Shown here piece by piece: positions 54,203-64,000 of a DNA stretch of 64,000 nucleotides. Each line of letters starts with the position of its first letter. Position 1 is the first letter of the stretch. The position numbers were made by a program, and so were the translations under genes. The notes below the pieces were generated by a model. The model was not told where the DNA came from, did not search any database, and was given only the letters and a program-made list of their open reading frames with translations. Origin of the DNA: Rana temporaria (lineage: Eukaryota > Chordata > Amphibia > Anura > Ranidae); assembly GCF_905171775.1 (NCBI RefSeq), contig NC_053489.1, positions 243,480,231 through 243,544,230 of the forward strand. Reading direction: 5' to 3'.

Positions 54203-54667
54203 GTGATGACTATAGCAGTATAGTAATTAGCAGTGTTCATACTAAGAAAAAAGCTTTGCAATATAATACATTGGGCTTATTAGTCTGCATTTTTTTTTTT
54301 TACCTTAACAATTGTTGGTCTACATCTATTACAGATATTTTGCCAGTGTCTAAGGTTTTTTATGAAATGTTTCTATATAGAAGTAAAAAGCATAAACCCC
54401 TACTCAAGGCTAATGCTACTTTTCTATACAGTGGGGGTCCACTTCCCCCAGCATTGCATGGGATAAATGCTTGTTTGGCTAGAGGGGAAAAGGGATAACA
54501 AAAAATCTTGTTGCATTGTATGTGATATCGTAGAGCTGCAATCGGTCAGGCAGCAGTGTAAAGGGGCTTCAGGCAAACTGTTGCACAGAGAGGAGGAGGC
54601 CTGTGGGAATGAGGAATAACGGAAGGATATCAACTTATTTATATCCCTCATAGCCAAACTGGTATTT
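54203..54667. other. Intron sequence after exon 14
   Basis: No recognised repeat or exon in this stretch. Confidence 0.45.
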
Positions 54668-55130
54668 AAAGTGGTTGTAAAGTCTAAAGATTTTTTACCG
54701 TAATGCATTCCCTGCATTAAGGTAAAAAAGTTTTTCATTATGTGCATCACCCCTTCGCCTTACCAAAGCCCAATCTTGATTCAGTAATGTACGCATCTGT
54801 AGTGACTCTCTCCTCTTCTCCCTGCTCTCACAGGCTTTGTTGAGAGCAGCAGAAGCAATTGACTCCTACTGCTGTCAGTTAAATCCTGTAATGTGGGTGG
54901 GGCCGAGTCTCACTGTCTGTGTCTATGGATGCAGGCAGGGCGACTGGGGATCAAGCCCGCAGGTGTGCCACCATAGGAAGCAGCTTTCTATGGTGGCACA
55001 CCGAGAAGAGGAGTGACAACGGGGGGACCCAAGAAGAGAAGAATTTGGGTCTCTCTGTGTAATACCATTGCACAGAGCAGGTTAGTATAACATTTTAAAA
55101 GAAAAAAAAAAAACTCTTTAACCCCACTAT
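54668..55130. repeat. TTAAAGTGGTTGTAAAG repeat
   Basis: Begins TTTAAAGTGGTTGTAAAGTC and ends with a poly-A stretch then CTCTTTAACCCC. It holds GCAATTGACTCCTACTGCTG and CACCATAGGAAGCAGCTTTC, which folds on TTCTATGGTGGCACACC. It is a relative of the TTAAAGGGGTTGTAAAG family by its left end. Confidence 0.55.
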
Positions 55131-55295
55131 ATGCGTAACTTTAAAAGTAGTGAAGCTTTTAGGGACTTTTCCACATCAAGGCTTTTTGATGAAAACACCC
55201 TCCATTTTATATGCACTTCTACTCACTGTTTATCTGTTTTCAGTCGTCCTGTAAGCAGATTTAGGCCTGCATTTAAGAGTCTGCTTGGCATTTCT

Positions 55296-55589
55296 AATGC
55301 CTAGTACACAGGACCGGGATTCCCGTCAGGAAAAGATCCGTCGGAAATCCAGAGGGGAAAACCGAGAGCCTGCTCTCTACCTTTCCCCCGTACAGACGAT
55401 CGGTTTTCCCGTCGGGAAATCTCAGATGAGAGCCTTTCCTTGGAAATTCCGACCCTGTGTTTGCTCCATTGGAGTTTTTCCCCACAGGAAAACTGCCAAA
55501 AATGGCAATTTTCTGCTACACACAACTGGATTTTCTGACGTGAAAAAGATAAGTCGGGAAACCCGCCGGGAAAAAAGAGAGCTGGTTCT
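55296..55589. mobile_element. Non-autonomous element with CGGGAAA motifs
   Basis: Repeated short motifs CGGGATTCCCGTC, CCCGTCGGGAAATC, GTCGGGAAACCCGCCGGGAAA and TACAGACGATCGG resemble those in 28609-29365. An inverted pair GAAAACTGCC-AAAAATGG lies in the centre. The DIRS at 55590 begins directly at its right edge. Confidence 0.55.
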
Positions 55590-57795
55590 CTTTCTCTTCC
55601 GTTCATAGACGAACACAGCCTTCATTGACATTAGGGTTATGCTTCTTCCTACCAGGAGAGTTTAGGCAGAATTTAACAGCACTTAAAGTGTTAAAACCTT
55701 TCCTTCGTGCCGCTCCTCCCAGGGGGCGTGGCTCCCCCAGGCATAACCCACACCCTGCTCTAGGAGCCTCAGTCTTTTTCTGCCTAACGACAGGAGAGGA
55801 GTGAGGCGCTTCTGGAGTCCCTGTACTCTGGAGTTTTTTCTTGCGATTTTTCTCGCTTTTATTATTTTGTTCCTGCATTTTTGAATCCTGTGATTCTTCT
55901 ATCAACAGCCGACTGGGTGACAGGCTGGGTCTTGACTCTTGTAGTCCCCCCATGTTCGGCCATCGAGCGTGTGCCGGCCCTTAGCTCAGCTTTGGGACGT
56001 CCACGACAGGCCCCGTTGCTCCAGGGGCGGCCGGGGAACTTCGGTTCTAGGGCACACATATGACCGGTCTCTATGGCTTTGTCACAGTGTGTCTGGCCGA
56101 CAGCCATGCCGTTTACGGACGTTGGTTCTGTCTGGGATACCTCCAGCCGGGTAGTCGCAGGACGGGTAAGTAGTGGCCCCTTACTCAGGTAAGTGGTCTG
56201 GCTGGTGTTTTCCCTGGGAGGTCGACTGAGGGTCCGCCCTGCTTTCCTCTCTCCCCTTCCTCTCCCTCCTTCCCCTGACTGGGTAGTGGCTGTGAAGGGG
56301 GGCCTCCTGGGTTTTCTTTGTTACCACCGGGGCCTGTGTGTTATTGGGGGACTGTGTTGTTACTCTGGGGGGTGCTGCTGTGTTCTATGAGGTGATTTTT
56401 ACCTCAGACGGCGGCCATCTTGGAAATCTCCTTGGTAACGCTGTGATTCTTCCCTGAGGTGACAGACACAGGACAGCCTCTGGTCTCTTGTACCAGTTTT
56501 AGTGCTGTGAAACGCTGTGAATCTTCCTTGAGGTGACAGACAACTGGAATACCTGGGACTAGTCCTGGATTCCGCCGGGGCGGGAGTGTTTTTCTCCTAA
56601 CGGAAAAACTTCAGTCCCTGCTATCTGCTGTGCAGCAGTTGCGGACCCAGAAGCGGTCATCTCTGCGATTTTGCAGGAAGGTTCTGGGTCAGTTGATAGC
56701 CTCTTTCGAGGCGGTTCCGTATGCCCAATTCCACGCCAGGGTACTACGGAGGGGACTGCTGTCACGATGGGACTAGCTTCCGTCATCTCTGGATTACCAG
56801 ATTCAATTGAGTCATCTGATCATGTCTCCCCTGATGTGGTGGCTGGCGTTTCCGGTGCTTCGGGCCGGAAAGTCATTTTTCTGCAGGCCACTGGACAGTG
56901 GTCATGACGGATGCCAGCCTCTCCGGTTGGGGAGGGGCGCTTGGGGCACCCAATCAGCCCAGGGGCACTGGACTCAGGTGGAGTCCTGCCTACTGATCAA
57001 CGTTCTGGCGCTCTGAGCAATCAAGCTTTGCCTTGCCAGGTGGTCCCTGGATCTACAGGGCCGACCGGTCAGGATCCTGTCCGATAACACCACGGCCGTG
57101 GCGTAGGTTGATCATCAGGGAGGCACACGGAGTTCTGTTGCAGCGACGGGGGTCGCGCACATCCTTTCGGTGGGCCGAAGGGTCCGTTCCAGCTCTATCG
57201 GCCGGGTACATTCCGGGAATACGGAATTGGCTAGCCGACTACCTAAGTCGCACTGCACTGGGCCAAGGAGAGTGGTCTCTCCACCCGCAGGTGTTTTGGG
57301 GTCTGTGCCGAAAGTGGGGCACTCCGGACGTGGACCTTCTAGCGTCCCGTCTCTATCGGTAGGTGCCACGGTTCGTGGCCAGGTTTAAGGACCCGTGGGC
57401 GGACGCGTCAGGCGCGTTGGTGGCTCCTTGGGATCACTGTCGCCTACTTTACACCTTCCCTCGGAAGCTTCTTCCTCGCCTGCTGCGCGGAGTGGAAGCT
57501 GTAGGGATTCTATCAGTCCTGATTGCCCCAGATTGGCCGCATCGCTTCTGGTACGCGGACCTGATGCGTCTGGTGGCAGACGCCTCCTAGCGTCTTCCCC
57601 TGGGAATTGATTTTCTGTTACAGGGTCCGATCTTCCACCGGCCTTAGCGGCGTGGCTGTTGAGAGACAGGGGCTTAAGGACCGAGGCCTATTGGTTCGGT
57701 GGTCTCTATCGTGCTGCCTGCACGGAAGTCTACCTCACGTAGGTTTTTTCCTCATACATGGAAGGCCTACTTCTCTGTGTGTGGGGAGATGAACT
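55590..57795 (+). mobile_element. Deleted copy of DIRS-a (DIRS-d)
   Basis: Starts TCTCTTTCTCTTCCGTTCATAG and follows DIRS-a closely through the left terminus and leader. At about 56537 it jumps to post-RT sequence (CTGGAATACCTGGGACTAGT), a deletion of about 1.8 kb relative to 32640-34440. It then runs through RNase H (NWLADYLSRTALGQGEWSLH at 57235-57290) to the start of the tyrosine recombinase and stops at 57795, where an unrelated element begins. The right terminus is missing. It has one leader unit where DIRS-a has three. Confidence 0.9.
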
Positions 57796-58100
57796 TATAC
57801 CGGAACAGGGGGAGTGTCAACGGCTTGGGGATGATGCAAACAGGGGGAGTGTCAACGGCTTGGGGATGATGCAAACTATTGCGAAACGCGTCGGGACTCT
57901 GCTGCTGCCATGCGCAACGTTTTATTGATGCCCTTTGTTTCCATCGAAACTGTAAGTGTTTTTAACCGTTATTAAATCTCATCATTTTTACGGTATTACA
58001 CTATGCTACTTCGTTTTCTTTTATGCACCCTGGATACGATCTGATCCCTTGTGAGTCATCATCAAGCCGTTGACACTCCCCCTGTTCCGGTATAAGTGAT
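57795..58100. mobile_element. Element with 35-bp inverted ends ACTTATACCGGAACAGG
   Basis: ACTTATACCGGAACAGGGGG, continuing AGTGTCAACGGCTTG, is mirrored at 58060-58099 by CAAGCCGTTGACACTCCCCC then TGTTCCGGTATAAGT. The left end is partly duplicated in tandem: CAGGGGGAGTGTCAACGGCT occurs at 57806 and 57840. ATTGCGAAACGCGTCGGGAC follows. It replaces the right end of DIRS-d. Confidence 0.8.
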
Positions 58101-58689
58101 GCTTTTAGGCCATTGTTCCAACAGTACATCCAGATCTGATTAATGTGGTTTTCATAAACTTATGCACAGCTTGTATTGACCCTCTAGGCGTACGCTTATT
58201 AGGGTTCAATACCTCTGGTAAGCCTCCTCTCCCGGTGGTGGTTATTCACATAATTCATTTATTTTCATTTTCACTGCGGTGTTTGGAATTGTCCATCATA
58301 TAAGACCATCTATCAACGGTGTATTTCTTCACGAGCCACTGTCATTTGATTCAATATATATGGACTATCCATTTGATCTTTTGGTCACTTGGTTCTCTTT
58401 TTTTGGCCGGCCGATTTTGGCAGTTTTCCCATCTGAAAAACATGGGAAACCTGGTCATGTGTACTGGGGAATAAGAGTCTTGGAAACTGAAAGAAGTGGA
58501 ATTCCAAGACAGATGGCATTTTGTGGTAAGACTGCAAACCGTGCTGGTAAGTGGGATTACAGTTGGTGAAATTCCTTACAGTCAAAAACATCCAGCATGG
58601 AGAGGTTTTCCATTTTATTGCTAAAAGTGGAAAACTCAACCCCACAAACCATAAAGAAATGCAAGCTCTGTAGACAAAAACATGTTCTC
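58101..58689. other. Repeat-like sequence, not classified
   Basis: Contains TTTGGCCGGCCGATTTTGGC and a GTTTTCCCA / TGGGAAAC pair at 58430, suggesting a small element near 58378-58460. The 96-codon frame here has no family signature. Confidence 0.4.
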
Positions 58690-58938
58690 TAAATTGTACA
58701 GGACACAGGCTGGCACGTTCAGGTGACTGAACACTGGCAAAACTTTGCTGGACATGGCCCACTCGCATACCACAATAACCCTACCCCTCTCCATGAGGGC
58801 TCTTTTTTTTGCCTTCCTAAGGTGATGGACCTTTTCTGTCTAGCAGAGAAATCGTTTTACTTTTTCTCGTTTTTATTACTTTACTTTAGATTCTTCGATT
58901 AACTGTTCATCTGGATTGGTAAATTTGGTGATATATAC

Positions 58939-59005
<67 letters not shown>

Positions 59006-59885
59006 GCACATCCCCCAATAATAAAAGTCCACAAGCATCAAGTGAAAAAATCAGTGATGTGCAAATTTTTTAAACAACTCTAAATTCCAGGAACAAGTGA
59101 AAACATTCAACTACCCACCGACTCCATGAATGTGTCTTGGAAGAGACAACCAAGACACCCGTGCCCTTAACCACAAGTAAGGTTGCCCTCTTACCAAATA
59201 TGAAAGATCCCCACCACAGAGATCAGCCAGGCATGTAATTAACAGACCTCCAGACATTCATCAGTGATTCAAGGATCAGCATACCAGATCAGGCCAGATC
59301 CACACTCATGGAGGAGAACAGAGGCCACACATAGTGTAAAACTTCCAAATGATTTATTTAAAACAATAGACAGGTACTTGGCGGTAAAATACAGTATGTA
59401 CTGATGCCTCGCCACTGGCTACATGTTTAGCGCGATGATGTCACAATTTAAACCCCGACAACATGTTTTGCCATCAAACAGTGTTCCTGTGAAGGCAGTT
59501 TGACAGCGAAACATGAAAGGTGGTAACTTCAGCCTTAACAAAGACCTGAGGCCTTTTCTGTTTGTACTTTGCTCCTGGGGAACCCCTATATGGATTGCTT
59601 TTCATTGGACGTTGTCAGAGCTTATCTAAAAGCCACAACTTGTATTTTCTTTGCCTTGTCACCAGGGCCTTGCAAAGTTGATTCTGCCTCAAAATCCACT
59701 ATTCCCATGAGAATAAGAAAACTTGCCTTAAGAGCACCTAAGGATAAGACGCCTCCAGCACTCTTCAATGCTTGCTCCACCAGATTAGTGTTGTTTTTTT
59801 TTTTTTTTTTGGCCATTCCGAATTCAAACCTCTGTTGCCCAGATTTGCAAGGCTACCAACTGGTCGTAAGGGGAATTCGATTTTT
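58690..59885 (+). mobile_element. DIRS remnant related to DIRS-c (DIRS-e)
   Basis: The terminus TTGTACAGGACACAGGCTGG (58694) and GACTGAACACTGGCAAAAC match the DIRS-c left terminus. AAGGTGATGGACCTTTTCTG matches 49074-49092. The polymerase is missing, and at 59595-59880 remains of a tyrosine recombinase are readable: SLDVVRAYLKATTCIFFALS, then SEFKPLLPRFARLP in place of the Cys-Lys-Ala region. The frame is lost at a T-run at 59795. It suggests a large internal deletion. Confidence 0.65.
58935..59003. repeat. (CA)n microsatellite
   Basis: ACATACATACATACACAC followed by a long CA run inside the DIRS remnant. Confidence 0.95.
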
Positions 59886-60019
59886 GTTCAGAAAAAAAAA
59901 AAAATCCCCTCTGGGTGATCAATGTACATTGTAAGGATTTGTGCAAAGTGGATCTGTGGTTTTATAATTATAAATCAGCTGCTGCACCTGCAGGGTTTTA
60001 ATTAGGAAAGTGACAGGGC

Positions 60020-61317
60020 CTGCATCCCTTAAGCTGGTAAGTCTCCGGGCTCGGATGGCTTGCCGGCGGAGGTGTATAGGCGCTACCCGGTTGTTCTGAT
60101 TCCTCTTTTGAGGGAGGTATTTGTGGATGCGCTCGAAAAGGGTCACTTACCTCGGTCCATGAACGAAGTCATAATAGTGCTGCTATTAAAACCTGGTAAA
60201 GAGGCCCATTCTCCGGCCCATTTCTTTATTGACAACTGATGTGAAATTACTGGCAAGGGTGTTGGCGACCAGACTGGCTAAAGTTATACACAAAATTGCG
60301 ATTCTTTCATTGGACGCTGCCAAAGCCTTTGACGGCGCCGAATGGCCCTATTTGTGGGAGGTATTGAGTCGCTTTTGTCTGGGGGACACTTTCATCGGAT
60401 GGGTGCGTCTGTTGTATGCTGCTCCCACAGCTAGGATCCGCGTGAATGGAGATCTCACAAAATCTTTTCTTTTGTTTAGAGGTACGAGGCAGGGGAGCCC
60501 ATTGTCACCACTGTTGTTTGCACTGGCCCTTGAACCTTTGGCAGCTCTGATTAGATCATCTCCTTCGGTTATTGGCTTCAATAGGGGTCAGTGCATGGAA
60601 AAGATCTCCCTTTACGCGGATGACGGGCTTCTGTACTTGGAGGATGTGGACACTTCCCTTACAGCGGTCATGGAGCTGATCACGCAATGTGGTTCCTTGT
60701 CAGGCTTCTCGATAAATTGGAGTAAATCTGTCCTTTTGCCCATAGATGGCCCAATTGATGCGCTGCCGGAAGCTGCAAGTTCTCTGAGGGTGGTGTCCTC
60801 TTAAGTATTTGGGAGTTCAAGTGTCGGCCAGTCCACAGAAATATTTGGAGGAGAACCTCCTGCCTCTTTTCAGGAGGTTGCAAACGACCTGTAACACCTG
60901 GTGTAAACTTGCACTCTCAGTCATCAGTAGAATAAATCTAATTAAGATGGTATGGGGCCCTCAAGTTTAATATATCATGCACAACTCTCTCCAGTGGATA
61001 CCTCGTAGATGGTTGACTCGGATAGATACGTTGTTTAGATCTTTAATTTGAAAGAGAAAAATTGCCCGCATCCGGCTTTCTACATTACAATATGGTAAGG
61101 ATCAAGGGAGAGCTGCAGTCCCTAGCCCCAAATTTTATTTTTTGGCTTCCCAATTGCAGCATTTTTGTGGAATGGGGTGTATCAATGAACTTTATTCTAT
61201 TGACACTCTGTTACGTATGGGGTCTAGGAATGCTTCGGTTTTGGCGTGTTTGGAGGCAGGGTTTCCTCACCTGCCACAGGCGGCGCCCACCATGGTTCTA
61301 CTTAAGAAGCTATGGTC
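60020..61317 (+). mobile_element. L1/Tx1-like LINE A, 5' segment
   Basis: Encodes non-LTR reverse transcriptase. SPGSDGLPAEVYRRY (about 60045), then an open 191-codon frame (60229-60804) with LSLDAAKAFDGAEWPYLWEV, GTRQGSPLSPLLFALALEPL and SLYADDGLLYLEDV; YADD is at 60613-60624. A deletion joins RLAKVIHKI directly to AILSLDAAKAFD. Post-RT sequence follows in broken frames to TMVLLKKLWS at 61317, where LINE B is inserted. Resumes at 63217. Confidence 0.9.
60229..60804 (+). pseudogene. LINE A reverse transcriptase core
   Basis: The best preserved retroelement frame in the window. It carries the non-LTR RT catalytic blocks: the first Asp in LSLDAAKAFD, the R-Q-G-x-P-L-S-P block and the YADD pair. 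It stops at 60802 just after SLRVVSS; in a live element the frame would continue with LKYLG-type sequence, which here is in another frame (TAAGTATTTGGGAGTTCAAG). A short internal deletion upstream removes part of the RT fingers. Confidence 0.9.
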
Positions 61318-63216
61318 AACGAAGGACCCTACCCAATACGCTAACTTAAATCTAGATCCTTTGCTACTGAAGTGGAAAAATAAATGCGATATCTGGAAAA
61401 GACTTCCTTTGTCTGTAGCAGGACGATGTAACTTAATAAAAATGTTATGGCAACCGCAATTATTATATCTGCTACATAACTCGCCATTATGGCTAGGACA
61501 AAAGTGGTTCCAAAACATAGAATCCCTATTTAACTTATATGGAGGGGAGGTCAAGCCAGGATAAGTCTGCAAACACGTCAACTCCCTGTAAAAGAAGGGG
61601 GTATGGCGGTTCCACACCTAAGGCTATATTTTATAGCGTCACAACTGCAACACCTGGCGGGGTGTGGAACCGCTGAGGGAGAGGGTTCCATCAGCCAGCT
61701 GATAACAGGAAATCCCCATAAACTGTTGGTGGAAGCTCTAGAAGCAGATTTCTTCCCCCATAAATATCTGACCACAAAATTAGTTATTAAAGTATGGCAT
61801 ATAACAAAGGGACTACTGGGGTATGTTGGCCCAACAGAATTTCCCCCCTAATGGAACAATAACTTACAGGAAGTAATAAGTATAGAAGAACCGGGAGAGT
61901 GGAGCAGACAAGGTATAGACCGCCTAAAGCACCTGTTTGAGGGTAATACCTTGAAAACATTCTTAGAAATAGCAAGGGAATTTAATATTTCAAACAAAAC
62001 ATTTTTTAAGTACCTACAGGTTCGTCGCGCTATCCAAGCACAATTTAGCTCCCAAACAGTTACATGGGCCCAGATTCCCGTCCTTCTCAAACTAATTAAG
62101 GCAAGGACAGCTAAGGGCTTAATATCAGTAATGTATGATGGTTTGGGTGTCAGTGCGATAAGTAGAGCGGTACCGTCCAAGACTAAAGCGGCGTGGGAAA
62201 GAGACGTGGGAACAATATCTTCCGAACGGTGGGATAGGATCCTTCAACAAGGTGCCTTGGTCTCAATCGCTCCTGCTCAAAGATTGTCCCACCTGGTTTT
62301 ACTACACTGGGTATATTATACCCCGCATAAAATGTTTAAATTTGGATGGAGACAAAATAATGAATGCCCAAGATGTAAAGATAAAGGGGATCTCATACAC
62401 ATGGTCTGGAAGTGCCCCAAGCTCTATGGTTTCTGGGTCGAAATAATAGAGAAGATAAATGAGATATTTGGAACTTCCCTCGACCCAGTGGCTAGGATTT
62501 GTCTCCTGGGGTGCATAGAGGACACAAGAGTAGCCCAAGGCAACCTGGAAGCAGTATTGAGATGTCTTTTTCAGGCACGGAAGTTGATAGCTCAAAAATG
62601 GCAGGCACAGACTACTCCGTCCGCAGAAAACTGGATAGCGACTATGAAATTAACAATTTCAAGTGAAAGCGTGTACTTCACTAGACAGGGGAATTACGGG
62701 AAATTCGCCAGAATATGGGGGTCGTGGCAGAGGGCTGCTGGGAACACCTTATAGGGGAACCCGATGATGGATCCTCCGGGGCAACACGCCCCCCCCCCGC
62801 GCTTGAAACGATTGCTACCCGTCGCGGTGGGGGTGAGATTGCCGGGAGCTCCTTTACGGGTACAACACTCCCCGGGAACCTTCGCCCTCGACATCAACAC
62901 AAACAGACAATTGAAAAGCTAACAGGCCTCCTCTCTTCTCGATCAGGTGATCAACAAATAGGGTAGTACGCTTCTTAAGACAGGGGTTGGGAGGGGGGGT
63001 GGGGGGGGGGTGGAGAGGCAAGACCACTGGGTAGGAGACCTAGCAGACAGTAGGTATCTGAGGGCATGCAAACTAGGAATACAGTTAGAATTGATTGAAT
63101 GTCTTGCTGTTTATTTTCTTGTCCGTATGTTGTAACTAGGTTAGCTGCTCAATCGATTGTTTGCTATTGTAAGTTAATCAAAAACCAAATAAAAAACAAT
63201 TCTAAAAAATAAAAAA
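61318..63216 (+). mobile_element. LINE B, 5'-truncated, inserted in LINE A
   Basis: A 1.9-kb 3' fragment of a related L1/Tx1-like element. The 14-bp duplication AAGAAGCTATGGTC flanks it exactly (61304-61317 and 63217-63230). It encodes the region after the polymerase and ends with a 3' UTR rich in G-runs (62980-63012) and an A-rich tail (AAAAATAAAAAAAA) against the right duplication. TSD plus tail show integration by target-primed reverse transcription. Confidence 0.95.
61951..62754 (+). pseudogene. LINE B ORF2 C-terminal part
   Basis: 267 open codons ending in a stop at 62752. RRAIQAQFSSQTVTWAQIPV is followed by AWERDVGTISSERWDRILQQ, then HKMFKFGWRQNNECPRCKDK and GDLIHMVWKCPKLYGFWVEI. The last part is a Cys-x2-Cys-x8-His-x4-Cys knuckle typical of L1/Tx1 ORF2 ends. 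The upstream section (61142-61560 and on) is in other frames, so the protein is not complete. Confidence 0.88.
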
Positions 63217-64000
63217 AAGAAGCTATGGTCCATGGTACTGTCTAATTTGCATATTTTGGGATTTATTGCGGAGACCCCATTGTGGGATAACCCTAATTTA
63301 GTAGAGGTGTCGAAGTTGGATGGTTTTCTATCCTGGAGACTGGCTGGTATCGACAAGATTGCCCAGGTATATCACCAAAATATACTCAAATCATTTCAGG
63401 AATTGCAGGACGAATTTAACCTCCCTAGGCAACAATTCTATAGATACTTGCAGCTTCGGCACGCCTTGCAGGCCCAGGGTCAGATTATCTAGTCACCACC
63501 CGATAAAATATATATTTTTTTGGTAAGGACAAAAAAGGCCTAATATCCCATAGCTATTCTATTATTTTATTGACCATACAGGACGCAGCGACTTTACCGT
63601 GTAGGAGAGGGTGGACAGAAGACCTGGGAATTATTAGTGGTATAACATGGGACTTATGTTTACAAGCTGGACATCTTACCTCTTTTTCGCAATCTCATAG
63701 GTTGTCCCACCTATTTTTGCTACATAGAGCTTATTGTACACCTATTCAGCTGTTTCGTTGGGGAAGGAGGGATTCTTCTCTATGTCCCAAACACTGTGGG
63801 GAGGAGGGATCACTTATTCACTTGATGTGGCGCTGCACCGATTTTGGGGTAATGTGACGGAGGTTATTTCCTCTGTGTTCCAAGTCAGGGTCCCTTTGGA
63901 CCCCTTAATATGTATATTGGGGGCAGTGGATGAAGAAATCTACCCTCACCTGATCAACATTGCAGTGATCAGACTTTTATATTTAGCACGAAAGTTGGTG
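63217..64000 (+). mobile_element. LINE A, 3' segment, continues beyond window
   Basis: Resumes the LINE A frame after the insertion: MVLSNLHILGFIAETPLWDN, then DGFLSWRLAGIDKIAQVYHQ, QQFYRYLQLRHALQAQGQI, and GWTEDLGIISGITWDLCLQA. The knuckle reads LCPKHCGEEGSLIHLMWRCT (about 63780-63838). It runs on to ILGAVDEEIYPHLINIAVIR at the window edge. Frames change at 63490 and about 63840. Confidence 0.88.

Noticed and set aside
55590..57795. Segmental duplication of the intron 11 region
   Set aside because: Similarity begins at the DIRS edge and does not include flanking intron DNA, so it is a separate insertion of the same family.
63174..63356. Minus-strand frame over the LINE junction
   Set aside because: It spans the LINE B tail and LINE A coding sequence, so it is a composite artefact.
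1..64000. CRISPR arrays, tRNA, rRNA or bacterial operons
   Set aside because: The only regular repeats are microsatellites, a three-unit leader array and dispersed transposons; no cloverleaf or rRNA segment was recognised.

Overview
This is vertebrate nuclear DNA with one recognisable host gene, on the + strand: fourteen consecutive internal coding exons of morc2 (MORC family CW-type zinc finger 2). They cover roughly human residues 54 to 579: most of the GHKL ATPase, coiled coil 1, the transducer-like region, the CW zinc finger and the start of the following coiled coil. Every exon has AG/GT borders, every splice phase joins without a frameshift or stop, and the sum is 1,583 coding bases (527 codons), so the host gene looks functional. 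The first exons (including the Mg-binding Asn of the ATPase) lie upstream of base 1 and the C-terminal exons lie beyond base 64000.

The organism is most likely an anuran amphibian with a large genome, probably a ranid-like frog. This is inferred from an amphibian-like MORC2, many DIRS-type tyrosine-recombinase retrotransposons, L1/Tx1-like LINEs, Tc1 elements and dense foldback MITEs. No species-level marker was seen.

Layout: exons 1-10 (386-26246) sit in introns full of short non-autonomous DNA transposons, several of them near-perfect palindromes of 300-600 bp, plus a 5'-truncated LINE (about 5005-7200) and a nested Tc1 copy (23136-25089). Intron 10 holds a Tc1 element (26828-30591) split by three insertions, one of which carries a fourth. 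Intron 11 holds a nearly complete 5.6-kb DIRS element (31462-37062) with inverted termini and an internal complementary region, followed by an older DIRS remnant. Intron 12 holds a second DIRS (about 40966-45655) broken by a MITE, by a hAT-like element with an exact 8-bp target duplication, and by a large internal deletion. Intron 13 is largely an old DIRS (about 48024-53490) with nested foldback DNA. After the last visible exon (54202) come a deleted relative of the first DIRS, another DIRS remnant, and a LINE with a related LINE inserted into it (14-bp target duplication 61304-61317 / 63217-63230).

No bacterial-type operon, CRISPR array, rRNA or tRNA gene was recognised. No wholly new system is claimed. 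The strongest observations are the DIRS internal complementary region, which joins complements of both element ends, splice-like signals at the DIRS ends, the resolved nested insertions with their empty sites, the large palindromic MITEs, and the same-strand orientation of every orientable retroelement within morc2, a gene whose human product silences retroelements.
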